From: Spirochaetota bacterium
Lineage (GTDB): Bacteria; Spirochaetota; UBA4802; UB4802
Direction of reading: 5' to 3'
NCBI GenBank assembly: GCA_018399855.1
Contig: JAGYNX010000007.1
Span: forward strand, 1 to 20,714
Length of the DNA: 20,714 bases
Part shown: in pieces, positions 1 to 6,480 of the stretch
Layout of the letters: each line of letters begins with the position of its first letter
Position numbering within the stretch: position 1 is the stretch's first letter
Notes under the pieces: generated by a model
The model's database searches: none
The model's input: only the letters and a program-made list of their open reading frames with translations
Told to the model about the DNA's origin: nothing
Made by a program: the position numbers and the translations under genes

Positions 1-1
1 T

Positions 2-1555
2 GGTCTGGAGGTGTATACTACCCTCGACCTGCACAAGCAGCGAGCCGCACAGCAGGTATTATTTAATGCCCTTGAGCGGCAGAGTTCAGTGTCGCGAAGC
101 CTGGCGTTTCAAAAAGGTGATTACATATCAGACAGGTTTTCCAGTATTTTATCTTTGACCTCACTTTTGTTTGATACCCCACCATATAGAAGTGCCGGTT
201 CACGGCAGGATAAAAAGATCAACGATTACCTGCAGAAATCACTCATTGATGAACTTGAAATTCTCAACCATGTGACAGGTTTAAAGCCCATAGGGGATGT
301 GTTGTATAAGTATCATCAGCAATATTATAATGATAAAGATCTTCTTAATGTTGAAGGAGCCCTGGTATCCATCAATCCAAATAATGGCTATATTGAAGCA
401 CTGGTTGGTGGGAGTCCATTTACGTCTAATAATCAGCTGAACAGGGTGCTGCAGTCAAAACGGCAGCCGGGATCGGCGATAAAACCACTTTTGTATGCCT
501 CTGCCATGGAATCAGGGAGGTTTACCCCTGCCACCGCCATACTTGACTCTCCCCTGGTGTACCTTGATAGTGAGGGTGGGGACTGGATTCCTGAAAATTA
601 TGAGGGTGAGTATTATGGCCTTATCCGATTGCGGCGGGCACTGGCCCTTTCCATAAACGTGATATCAATACGCATAGCCGATACCCTGGGTATCGACTAT
701 ATTCGAAATTTCATGGGAAAATTGCTGGGGATGAGTGAACCGGAGGCAAAAAAAAGAGTTCCCCGTGATCTCTCGGTAGCACTGGGATCTTTCGAAGTGA
801 GCCCACTTGAACTGTCCCGGGCTTATGCTATTATTGCCAACGGTGGTAAAAACGTGATTCCCATAAGCATCAGGTACGTGAAAGACAGAACCGGTAAGAC
901 GGTATATAACCCTGAAGCAGATATTGAGAAAGCGCTGGGAAAGCAGGAACACAACGGCAGTATACAGGTAATCAAGCCCGCCACCGCCCAGGTGATGATA
1001 AGTATGTTGAGATCAGTTGTGGATGCGGGTACCGGTAAAACGGCTTCTTTTGGAAGACCTGCCTGCGGAAAGACGGGTACAACAAACGACTGGCGTGACG
1101 CGTGGTTTATTGGATTCGTTCCCCAGCTGGTAACCGGTATCTGGATGGGATATGACGGGCAGGGGCTTTCACTGGGGATCCACCAGTCGGGGGGCTCGGT
1201 GGTTGCACCGGTATGGGGAAGGTACATGGGGAAGGCGATGAGTGAAACCCCGGTTGCAGGGTTTCCCTCTTATGTTAATCTTGCATCTGCCCGGGTATGT
1301 GCCAACACGGGACTTTTGCCGTCCTTTAACTGTGGTGAAGTGATAGAAGAGGTGTTTGTTCCAGGTACCGTGCCCGCTGAAGTGTGTGAACGTTGTGAAC
1401 ATATCAAGCCGGAACTTGACATGGTGAAAAAGGGTCCCCGGGATAATATTTCAAGGGACCAGAAAAAAGCTATTATGAAAAGTCTTGATAAACGAGGGGC
1501 AGGTGACCCGCTGGACGGGGTGGGCTCAGACCTGCTGGATGATACTGGATTTTGA
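2..1555 (+). CDS. Class A penicillin-binding protein (PBP1A-like), transpeptidase part, 5' truncated by window edge
   Basis: This is the C-terminal portion of a peptidoglycan synthase. It cross-links stem peptides in the periplasm, and the family's glycosyltransferase domain would lie upstream of the window. The frame is already open at position 2 (Gly-Leu-Glu before VYTTLDL), so the GTG at 11 is internal and not a start. All three penicillin-binding motifs are present; counting the codon at 11 as residue 1, they are SAIK with catalytic Ser155, SIN at 214-216 and KTGT at 354-357. VYTTLDL is the conserved entry into the transpeptidase half. About 90 residues separate it from EGALVSINP, longer than in compact PBP1A proteins, so a lineage-specific insert is likely. 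After the transpeptidase there is a Cys-containing tail (residues about 426-462, four Cys) and then a charged tail. The isochorismatase-family gene follows 14 bp downstream and is probably co-transcribed. The family call is firm; the exact PBP class (1A or 1C) is less so. Confidence 0.93.
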   Translation, partial: GLEVYTTLDLHKQRAAQQVLFNALERQSSVSRSLAFQKGDYISDRFSSILSLTSLLFDTPPYRSAGSRQDKKINDYLQKSLIDELEILNHVTGLKPIGDVLYKYHQQYYNDKDLLNVEGALVSINPNNGYIEALVGGSPFTSNNQLNRVLQSKRQPGSAIKPLLYASAMESGRFTPATAILDSPLVYLDSEGGDWIPENYEGEYYGLIRLRRALALSINVISIRIADTLGIDYIRNFMGKLLGMSEPEAKKRVPRDLSVALGSFEVSPLELSRAYAIIANGGKNVIPISIRYVKDRTGKTVYNPEADIEKALGKQEHNGSIQVIKPATAQVMISMLRSVVDAGTGKTASFGRPACGKTGTTNDWRDAWFIGFVPQLVTGIWMGYDGQGLSLGIHQSGGSVVAPVWGRYMGKAMSETPVAGFPSYVNLASARVCANTGLLPSFNCGEVIEEVFVPGTVPAEVCERCEHIKPELDMVKKGPRDNISRDQKKAIMKSLDKRGAGDPLDGVGSDLLDDTGF

Positions 1556-1569
1556 TCCGGGGAGGAAAA

Positions 1570-2133
1570 ATGGGACAAGTTGAGTTTTATTTACAGAATC
1601 ACCAGTGTGAGCTGCTGATCATTGATATCCAGGAAAGCCTGTTTAATTCCATGGATTATGATGTACGGCTGAAGGTTATGAAAAATGCCGGTGTGCTGGT
1701 GGAGACTGCCCGGGCATTCGAAGTTCCCATAGTGATTACTGAGCAATATCGCAAGGGTCTTGGTAAAACCATCAAGGAAGTAATGGAAAAAATAGGTGAC
1801 GTGGAAATCTTTGACAAGATGTATTTTGACTGCATGAAGGACACTGCCATCAAGGACAGGATACACTCAATAAACCGGGAAACATATATCATTATCGGGA
1901 TTGAAACCCATATATGTGTTTTACAGACTGCCCTGTCACTGCTGGCCGAGGGTAAAAACGTGGTTGTGGCAAGTGACGCGGTTTGTTCAAGGAACAAGCA
2001 TGAATGGAAGATGGCCATTGACGCGCTTCGGCAGGCGGGGGCTATTATATATCCCACGGAAAGTATAGCCTTTATGCTGATGGGCAAGGCGGGAACTCCC
2101 GTGTTTAAAGAGTTATCCCCCCTGTTTAAGTAG
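1570..2133 (+). CDS. Isochorismatase-family cysteine hydrolase
   Basis: A 187-residue cytoplasmic hydrolase of the isochorismatase/nicotinamidase superfamily. The expected catalytic triad is visible: Asp19 in IIDIQ, Lys83 in the FDKMYF stretch, and the nucleophile Cys116 in GIETHICV, with the cis-peptide-type GIET turn just before it. TEQYRKGLG at 58-66 resembles the ISOC1/YcaC-like branch rather than true nicotinamidases, so the substrate cannot be named. I place the start at ATG 1570 because a strong Shine-Dalgarno (ggggagga, 1558-1565) sits just upstream. A TTG at 1552 would overlap the PBP stop and lacks such a site. It lies 14 bp after the PBP gene and converges with pyrK, whose stop is 10 bp away, with no obvious terminator between them. 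Nothing in the context links it to peptidoglycan work. Confidence 0.88.
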   Translation: MGQVEFYLQNHQCELLIIDIQESLFNSMDYDVRLKVMKNAGVLVETARAFEVPIVITEQYRKGLGKTIKEVMEKIGDVEIFDKMYFDCMKDTAIKDRIHSINRETYIIIGIETHICVLQTALSLLAEGKNVVVASDAVCSRNKHEWKMAIDALRQAGAIIYPTESIAFMLMGKAGTPVFKELSPLFK

Positions 2134-2143
2134 TCACTTGTAA

Positions 2144-2905
2144 TCAGTCGCTCACAGATTGCCACATTATGGATGAGCCGTCCATTACCGGTCCTTCCAC
2201 GCAGGCCCGTTTCTGACCTGCAGTCGTTTCCACCGTACAACCCGAGCACAGGCCGATTCCGCATCCGAAATAATTTTCAAGTGATGCTTCCACCGGTACC
2301 TGAAGATTACTGCAAACCTGTGAAAGTAATGCCATCATGGGGGTGGGGCCGCAGGTATATACCTGGTCCACGGTTTCCTTTCCATGCAGTATCTCTTCGG
2401 CGAAGGTGGTGACGAACCCTTTTTGTCCCCTGCTGCCGTCATCGGTGGTAATTATCATGCGGTCTGTTGTATCCGCGAAACGATCCTCCAGGTAGATATA
2501 TTCTTCTGATCGTGCCCCGTAAATAAAGGTTACCCGGTTGCCGGCATCCTTCAGCCTTCGGGCAAGGTAGTACAGGGGAGCGTTACCAACTCCTCCCCCA
2601 ACCAGCAGGGCATGCTTCCCGGTGGTGACAGTAAATCCCTTTCCCAGGGGGCCAAGCATGTCCAGCGGGCCGGGTTCAAATGCCGAGATAAGCCGTGTCC
2701 CCCTTCCTATTACTTTTATTACCAGTTCGATTACAGATTCATCCTGGTTGAATATGGAAAAAGGTCTGCGTACAAGGGGGTCAGAGCCAGCGGATGGACG
2801 GATGTTGACGAACTGACCGGGGTGTGAATCGGTAAAATCAGTGCTGATACGCAGCAGCACATGATCGGTTGCGACATGTATTGGCTTTTCAATCAGGTAA
2901 TTCAA
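2144..2905 (-). CDS. pyrK: Dihydroorotate dehydrogenase electron transfer subunit PyrK
   Basis: The FAD/[2Fe-2S] subunit of class 1B dihydroorotate dehydrogenase. It passes electrons from the catalytic PyrD subunit to NAD+ in pyrimidine synthesis. The 253 residues show the ferredoxin-reductase layout: FAD-binding RRPFSI at 46-51, nucleotide-binding GGGVGNAPL at 103-111, CGPTPM at 185-190, and a C-terminal iron-sulphur site with Cys215, Cys220, Cys223 and Cys235 in the PyrK spacing. The start is TTG (2905-2903). An in-frame TAG lies six codons upstream of it, no ATG or GTG lies in the interval, and a weak AGGA precedes it. A good promoter lies about 33 bp upstream. No pyrD is adjacent in the window, and the neighbours (isochorismatase family, FGGY kinase) are not pyrimidine genes. 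It could in principle be a related reductase subunit, but the iron-sulphur spacing and length favour PyrK. Confidence 0.9.
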   Translation of the reverse strand: MNYLIEKPIHVATDHVLLRISTDFTDSHPGQFVNIRPSAGSDPLVRRPFSIFNQDESVIELVIKVIGRGTRLISAFEPGPLDMLGPLGKGFTVTTGKHALLVGGGVGNAPLYYLARRLKDAGNRVTFIYGARSEEYIYLEDRFADTTDRMIITTDDGSRGQKGFVTTFAEEILHGKETVDQVYTCGPTPMMALLSQVCSNLQVPVEASLENYFGCGIGLCSGCTVETTAGQKRACVEGPVMDGSSIMWQSVSD

Positions 2906-2937
2906 TAGATTATCCTACATTTTTTAGTGGTCGAACC

Positions 2938-2966
2938 ATAATATTGATATAAAATATATATGGCAA
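2938..2966 (-). promoter_or_regulatory. Sigma70-type promoter for pyrK
   Basis: Read on the minus strand, this is TTGCCA (2966-2961), a 17-bp spacer, then TATTAT (2943-2938). That is close to consensus at the optimal spacing. The predicted transcription start is about 25 nt before the TTG start of pyrK, which leaves room for the weak AGGA ribosome site. The region is AT-rich and also serves the divergent kinase gene. Identified by eye only. Confidence 0.6.
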
Positions 2967-2988
2967 AAATATGATTTGACGGTATAAT
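2961..2988 (+). promoter_or_regulatory. Possible promoter for the FGGY kinase gene
   Basis: A perfect TATAAT (2983-2988) faces the kinase gene, about 86 bp before its ATG. The best -35 is a poor match (TGGCAA, 2961-2966, 16-bp spacer). It occupies the same bases as the -35 box of the minus-strand pyrK promoter. A TTGACG at 2975-2980 is too close to this -10 and would need a different, weaker -10. Low confidence. Confidence 0.35.
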
Positions 2989-3074
2989 TTACTATTAGTA
3001 CAGGAACATCAATCACTTTTTTGATCATAATAATCTTCATATGTGTATGCATTATTATTCCTCAGGAGGCTTTC

Positions 3075-4661
3075 ATGGCAAAGAAGAGACCTAAAAAAGT
3101 TGAAGATTGTATACTGGCAATTGATGCCGGCACGCAGTCAATCAGGGCCATCCTTATTGACCTGAAAGGGAACATGCTTGATATTGTCAAGACCCCCATC
3201 GAGCCATATTTTTCAAAGAATCCCGGGTGGGCCGAGCAAGACCCCGAGTATTACTGGAAAAATCTTTGTACCACAACTAAAAAACTGATGAAGGAAACAA
3301 CTGTACCAAAGGAAGCCATTAAAGGGGTGACCCTTACCACGCAGCGGGATACCATGATTAATGTTGACCGCGACGGCAAACCATTGCGCCCGGCAATCGT
3401 CTGGCTTGATCAGCGAAGTGCTGACAAGACACAGGTGCATCTCCCAGGTTACCTGAAGCTGGGACTTAAGGCAGTGAATATGCTGGATGCGGTGGAGTAC
3501 TTTATTACCGAGGCTGAGGCCAACTGGATTCGGCAAAACCAGCCTGATGTATGGGACAAGACCCACAAGTTTCTTTTTCTTTCAGGGTTCTTTACACACA
3601 GGTTAACCGGAGAGTATGTTGACTCAACCGCTAACCAGGTTGGATTTGTTCCCTTCGATTACAAGAACCAGTCATGGGCAAAAAAATCTGATTTGAAGTG
3701 GAAACTTTTCCCCATGGACGAATCATTTCTGACCGATGTGGTGCAGCCATCTGAATTGCTGGGTTATATTACCAGGCAGGCAGCCCGCCAGACCGGTATT
3801 CCTACCGGACTTCCGGTGATAGCAGCAGCGGCGGACAAGGCCTGTGAAGTGCTTGGTTCTGGTTGTCTCAGCCCGGAGATCGCCTGCCTCAGTTACGGCA
3901 CAACCGCAACGATTGAAACAACCAACAGTGAGTATGTTGAAATAGTTCCATTCTTTCCCCCATATCCAAGCGCGGTTCCGGGCGCCTATAACACCGAGGT
4001 GATGATTTACCGCGGGTACTGGATGCTGAGCTGGTTTACCCAGGAGTTCGGTCATCGTGAAGAGCTTATTGCCAGGAAAAAGGGAATGAAACCTGAAGCA
4101 CTGTTTGATCAACTTGTTGAAGACATACCGCCGGGATCCATGGGACTTACCCTGCAGCCTTACTGGTCGCCGGGAGTGAAGGTGCCCGGCCCCGAGGCAA
4201 AAGGTGCCATCATCGGTTTTGGCGATGTGCATACCCGTGTGCATATTTACCGTGCTATTCTGGAAGGCCTGGCATACGCCCTGAAAGAAGGGGCACAGCG
4301 CACGGAAAAACGGAACAAGGTGAAGATAGAGAGCCTGCGGGTATCAGGTGGGGGCTCGCAAAGCAATGCTGCCATGCAGCTGACGGCGGATATATTCAAC
4401 CTGCCCGCTGAGCGGCCCCATACCAACGAGACATCCGCACTTGGGGCGGCGATTGATGCTGCGGTTGGGCTGAAGTATTTCAGCGATTTCGAATCGGCGG
4501 TGAGTACCATGACCAGCGTGGGGAAGGTGTTCGAACCCCAACCGAAAAACGTAAAGATCTATGATTCCCTGTATAATGATGTATACCTGAAGATGTACAA
4601 GCGGTTGAAGCCATTGTATGAGGATATCAGGAAAACGACAGGGTATCCCCCTGAGCGATAA
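3075..4661 (+). CDS. FGGY-family carbohydrate kinase
   Basis: A 528-residue cytoplasmic sugar or polyol kinase of the FGGY family (xylulokinase/glycerol kinase relatives), close to the family's usual length. The N-terminal domain opens with AIDAGTQSIRA, with the phosphate-loop DAGT at residues 17-20. TTQRDTM followed by GKPLRPAIVWLDQRS, at about 88-115, matches the substrate-side motifs of the family. AAADKAC supplies Asp254 as the likely catalytic base. The C-terminal domain has LSYGTTA and the adenine-binding SGGGSQSN (Gly425-427). The substrate is not evident, and no transporter or sugar-isomerase gene adjoins. The start is ATG 3075 because AGGAGG (3064-3069) lies 5 bp before it. A longer reading from 3021 would add an implausible Ile-rich leader. 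A strong stem-loop follows the stop, so this is probably a single-gene unit. Confidence 0.9.
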   Translation: MAKKRPKKVEDCILAIDAGTQSIRAILIDLKGNMLDIVKTPIEPYFSKNPGWAEQDPEYYWKNLCTTTKKLMKETTVPKEAIKGVTLTTQRDTMINVDRDGKPLRPAIVWLDQRSADKTQVHLPGYLKLGLKAVNMLDAVEYFITEAEANWIRQNQPDVWDKTHKFLFLSGFFTHRLTGEYVDSTANQVGFVPFDYKNQSWAKKSDLKWKLFPMDESFLTDVVQPSELLGYITRQAARQTGIPTGLPVIAAAADKACEVLGSGCLSPEIACLSYGTTATIETTNSEYVEIVPFFPPYPSAVPGAYNTEVMIYRGYWMLSWFTQEFGHREELIARKKGMKPEALFDQLVEDIPPGSMGLTLQPYWSPGVKVPGPEAKGAIIGFGDVHTRVHIYRAILEGLAYALKEGAQRTEKRNKVKIESLRVSGGGSQSNAAMQLTADIFNLPAERPHTNETSALGAAIDAAVGLKYFSDFESAVSTMTSVGKVFEPQPKNVKIYDSLYNDVYLKMYKRLKPLYEDIRKTTGYPPER

Positions 4662-4672
4662 GAATTTTTAGT

Positions 4673-4709
4673 AAAGACGTGGAAGGTTCTTTGCACCTTC
4701 CGCGTCTTT
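4673..4709. terminator. Stem-loop terminator between converging kinase and thpR genes
   Basis: A 15-bp inverted repeat (4673-4687 with 4695-4709) around a 7-nt loop. It has a single mismatch, which becomes a G-U pair in RNA. It starts 12 bp after the kinase stop and ends 12 bp before the thpR stop. The T run is short on both sides (ttt on the plus strand), but the position between convergent genes makes a bidirectional terminator the natural reading. Confidence 0.75.
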
Positions 4710-4721
4710 GCCTGTATCCTG

Positions 4722-5288
4722 TTACTGTGCGAGAGGTAATTCTTTTCGCACGGTATATTCCGGCCCCTTTGGGGTAAGTTTTGACTGGTACAGTATGAGT
4801 CGAGTAAACATGGATGATCCGAAATCGGTATCACGGTACTGTTCAAGATAGTTATAGATTTTTGATGTGAGTTTCCTGCCTTTTCTTATACGTGCAATGG
4901 TTAGATGGGGTATGAATGAGCGCGTTTCCTCCTTAATGCCGAATTCTTTAGTAAATGATTCAATTACATTCAACATTTTTCGGATGCGTGTAAGATCGGT
5001 CTGCAGTCCTGTCCATATTACTGATGGATTTTTCTCGCCGGGGAACATGCCGATTCCCTTTATGGTGTATTCCAGTGAAGTAGTATCTACCGGTATATTC
5101 ATGAAGGCTTCTTCTATGGCACGGGCGGTGCTTCCTTCGCACTCGCCGATAAATTTCATTGTGATATGGAACTGGGAGGGGCTTACCGGCTTGATAATGC
5201 CCGACCAGTCGCAAAAAAACCGGTGAAGGGGAAGCAGCCTGTTTCGAATTGCCTCATCTACGGGAAGGGCGATGAAAAGTCTTGTCAT
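4722..5288 (-). CDS. thpR: RNA 2',3'-cyclic phosphodiesterase (LigT/ThpR family)
   Basis: A 188-residue member of the 2H phosphoesterase superfamily, which opens 2',3'-cyclic phosphates on RNA ends; family members can also ligate tRNA halves in vitro. Both signature His-x-Thr motifs are present, HITM at 41-44 and HLTI at 128-131, at the usual spacing. The protein begins with the typical RLFIALP strand. Its ATG overlaps the gatC stop by 4 bp (ATGA), so translation is probably coupled to gatC. It is the last gene of the lipoprotein-gatC-thpR operon and ends at the shared stem-loop. Confidence 0.92.
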   Translation of the reverse strand: MTRLFIALPVDEAIRNRLLPLHRFFCDWSGIIKPVSPSQFHITMKFIGECEGSTARAIEEAFMNIPVDTTSLEYTIKGIGMFPGEKNPSVIWTGLQTDLTRIRKMLNVIESFTKEFGIKEETRSFIPHLTIARIRKGRKLTSKIYNYLEQYRDTDFGSSMFTRLILYQSKLTPKGPEYTVRKELPLAQ

Positions 5289-5581
5289 TCATGTTCCTCA
5301 ATTATACGGGGAACTATCACGTGGCCGTTTTCAAAACGGGGGGCGATATTAGCCAGTGCCTCCCGGGGAAGTGATTCATGGGCCCTGTCCTCCCTGAATA
5401 CATTTGCAAGGGGTACTATATGATCAGTCGGTTCTACACTTGAGGTATCCAACTGATTTATTTTTTCCACGTATTCAATTATATCTGAAAGCTGTTGTGA
5501 GAATTCTTCTTTTTCTTTTTCGGAAAGATCAAGCCGTGCCAGTTCTGATACCTTGTTTATTACACCACTGTCAATTTTCAT
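5285..5581 (-). CDS. gatC: Asp/Glu-tRNA amidotransferase subunit GatC
   Basis: The small subunit of the GatCAB amidotransferase, which converts Glu-tRNA(Gln) (and often Asp-tRNA(Asn)) to the amide form. GatC stabilises GatA against GatB. The 98 residues match the family length. They contain VSELARLDLSEKE near the N-terminus, a helix ending in YVEKINQLDT, then SVEPTDH and the FREDRAHESL segment followed by APRFENG. The start is ATG 5581, with an aggaga ribosome site a few bases upstream. The ATG overlaps the stop of the lipoprotein gene by 4 bp, and its own stop overlaps the thpR ATG by 4 bp. gatA and gatB, which often sit next to gatC, are not in this window. Confidence 0.93.
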   Translation of the reverse strand: MKIDSGVINKVSELARLDLSEKEKEEFSQQLSDIIEYVEKINQLDTSSVEPTDHIVPLANVFREDRAHESLPREALANIAPRFENGHVIVPRIIEEHE

Positions 5582-6315
5582 TTTTTCTCTCCTGGCTTTT
5601 TTCTGAAATATGATCCACGGGTTCTATATTCGATTCTTCGCATTTTGAAATCAACGACTTTTTTTTCATTACCACTTTTCATTGTTACCGAAAGGGTGAA
5701 GGTGCGATTCTCTACCGGTATCCATGGAAATGCCACCATCTGCATGGTGGTATCCCCTGGTGGTAGAAATTCAAATTTTGTGGAAATTATATCACGGGTA
5801 AGATCGATTGTATCCAGGCAGACAGCATCTGTGAGTAGCCTGTATGGGGACAGTAACGCGTTGAAATTATAAATGGAATATGCGGGTGACGTACACTGTT
5901 TCTTCACCTCTTTTATTGTCAGGGAATTCAGTGTGTTGTGTGCTGATGCGATGGTGACAGTATCAAGGGTGACAGGTTTTTCTGTATTGTTGGTAATGAC
6001 CAGTTTGAAAAAAAATAATTTTGGATAACGGTATTCAGGATGAGCGTCCTTCCTGGTGAACCTCTTATGCTTCAGCAGCATCTTCCACTGGGAGTTACCT
6101 GTCGGTTCTACTGTTACATCGGCCATACGGGTGCGTATCCTGGCGCACTGGTCTTTTACTATTTCCACATGAGGTGCCGGTTCGGGATTGATTAAGTGTA
6201 GTATTCCCGGCTTTTGCGAACACCCCCAGGTTAATGGTACAAACATCATCAGCAGGCCTGCCGTGATGATGGAAGCGCGGTGAAAAATGAGCCGGATGTA
6301 TGCTGGTGTACGCAC
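5578..6315 (-). CDS. Hypothetical secreted protein, probable lipoprotein
   Basis: I do not recognise this family. The 245 residues begin with a basic n-region, a hydrophobic stretch at about 15-29 and a lipobox-like PLTWGC with Cys32. Trp at -2 and Thr at -3 are unusual, although spirochaetal lipoboxes are known to be loose. The rest alternates strand-like segments with LVITNNTEKPVTLDTVTI, which reads like an immunoglobulin-type beta-sandwich motif, and it ends in a very basic tail. The chosen start is GTG 6315, with an aggga about 10 bp upstream. ATG codons further in would cut into the signal sequence. It is first in an operon with gatC and thpR (4-bp overlap with gatC). The shared transcription suggests co-expression but does not reveal its role. 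Confidence 0.75.
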   Translation of the reverse strand: MRTPAYIRLIFHRASIITAGLLMMFVPLTWGCSQKPGILHLINPEPAPHVEIVKDQCARIRTRMADVTVEPTGNSQWKMLLKHKRFTRKDAHPEYRYPKLFFFKLVITNNTEKPVTLDTVTIASAHNTLNSLTIKEVKKQCTSPAYSIYNFNALLSPYRLLTDAVCLDTIDLTRDIISTKFEFLPPGDTTMQMVAFPWIPVENRTFTLSVTMKSGNEKKVVDFKMRRIEYRTRGSYFRKKPGEKK

Positions 6316-6346
6316 AATAATATATTCCCTGTGGAAATATGGAGAT

Positions 6347-6352
6347 AGTATA
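6347..6352 (-). promoter_or_regulatory. Possible -10 box for the lipoprotein-gatC-thpR operon
   Basis: On the minus strand TATACT (6352-6347) stands about 32 bp before the GTG start of the lipoprotein gene. No good -35 hexamer is found at 16-18 bp. A TTGACT lies further upstream (6390-6385) and would pair better with a different, weaker -10. The 165-bp gap 6316-6480 also has to drive the divergent sulfatase-fold gene. For that side I see only TTGACG (6410-6415) with a poor AAATTA 17 bp later. Confidence 0.3.
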
Positions 6353-6480
6353 AGGGCATTCTATCATTACCAGTATATGTAAAGTCAAATTGTTTTAAGT
6401 ATTAATGTCTTGACGAATCTGTCCCCGATACAAAATTATTATGTCAAATATCTAAATTTTAAAACGAGAATCGGAATAGA

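Noticed and set aside
1552..1569. TTG start at 1552 for the isochorismatase-family gene
   Set aside because: It overlaps the PBP stop and would translate through the clear Shine-Dalgarno of ATG 1570.
2134..2143. Possible terminator in the 10-bp gap between converging genes
   Set aside because: The gap is too short and I see no convincing stem-loop there or in the flanking codons.
3021..3074. Extended start of the FGGY kinase at 3021
   Set aside because: It would add an Ile-rich leader absent from the family, while AGGAGG sits 5 bp before ATG 3075.
4867..5226. Plus-strand open frame of 119 codons opposite thpR
   Set aside because: It is the shadow of thpR, whose HxT motifs and operon overlaps make the minus strand the coding strand.
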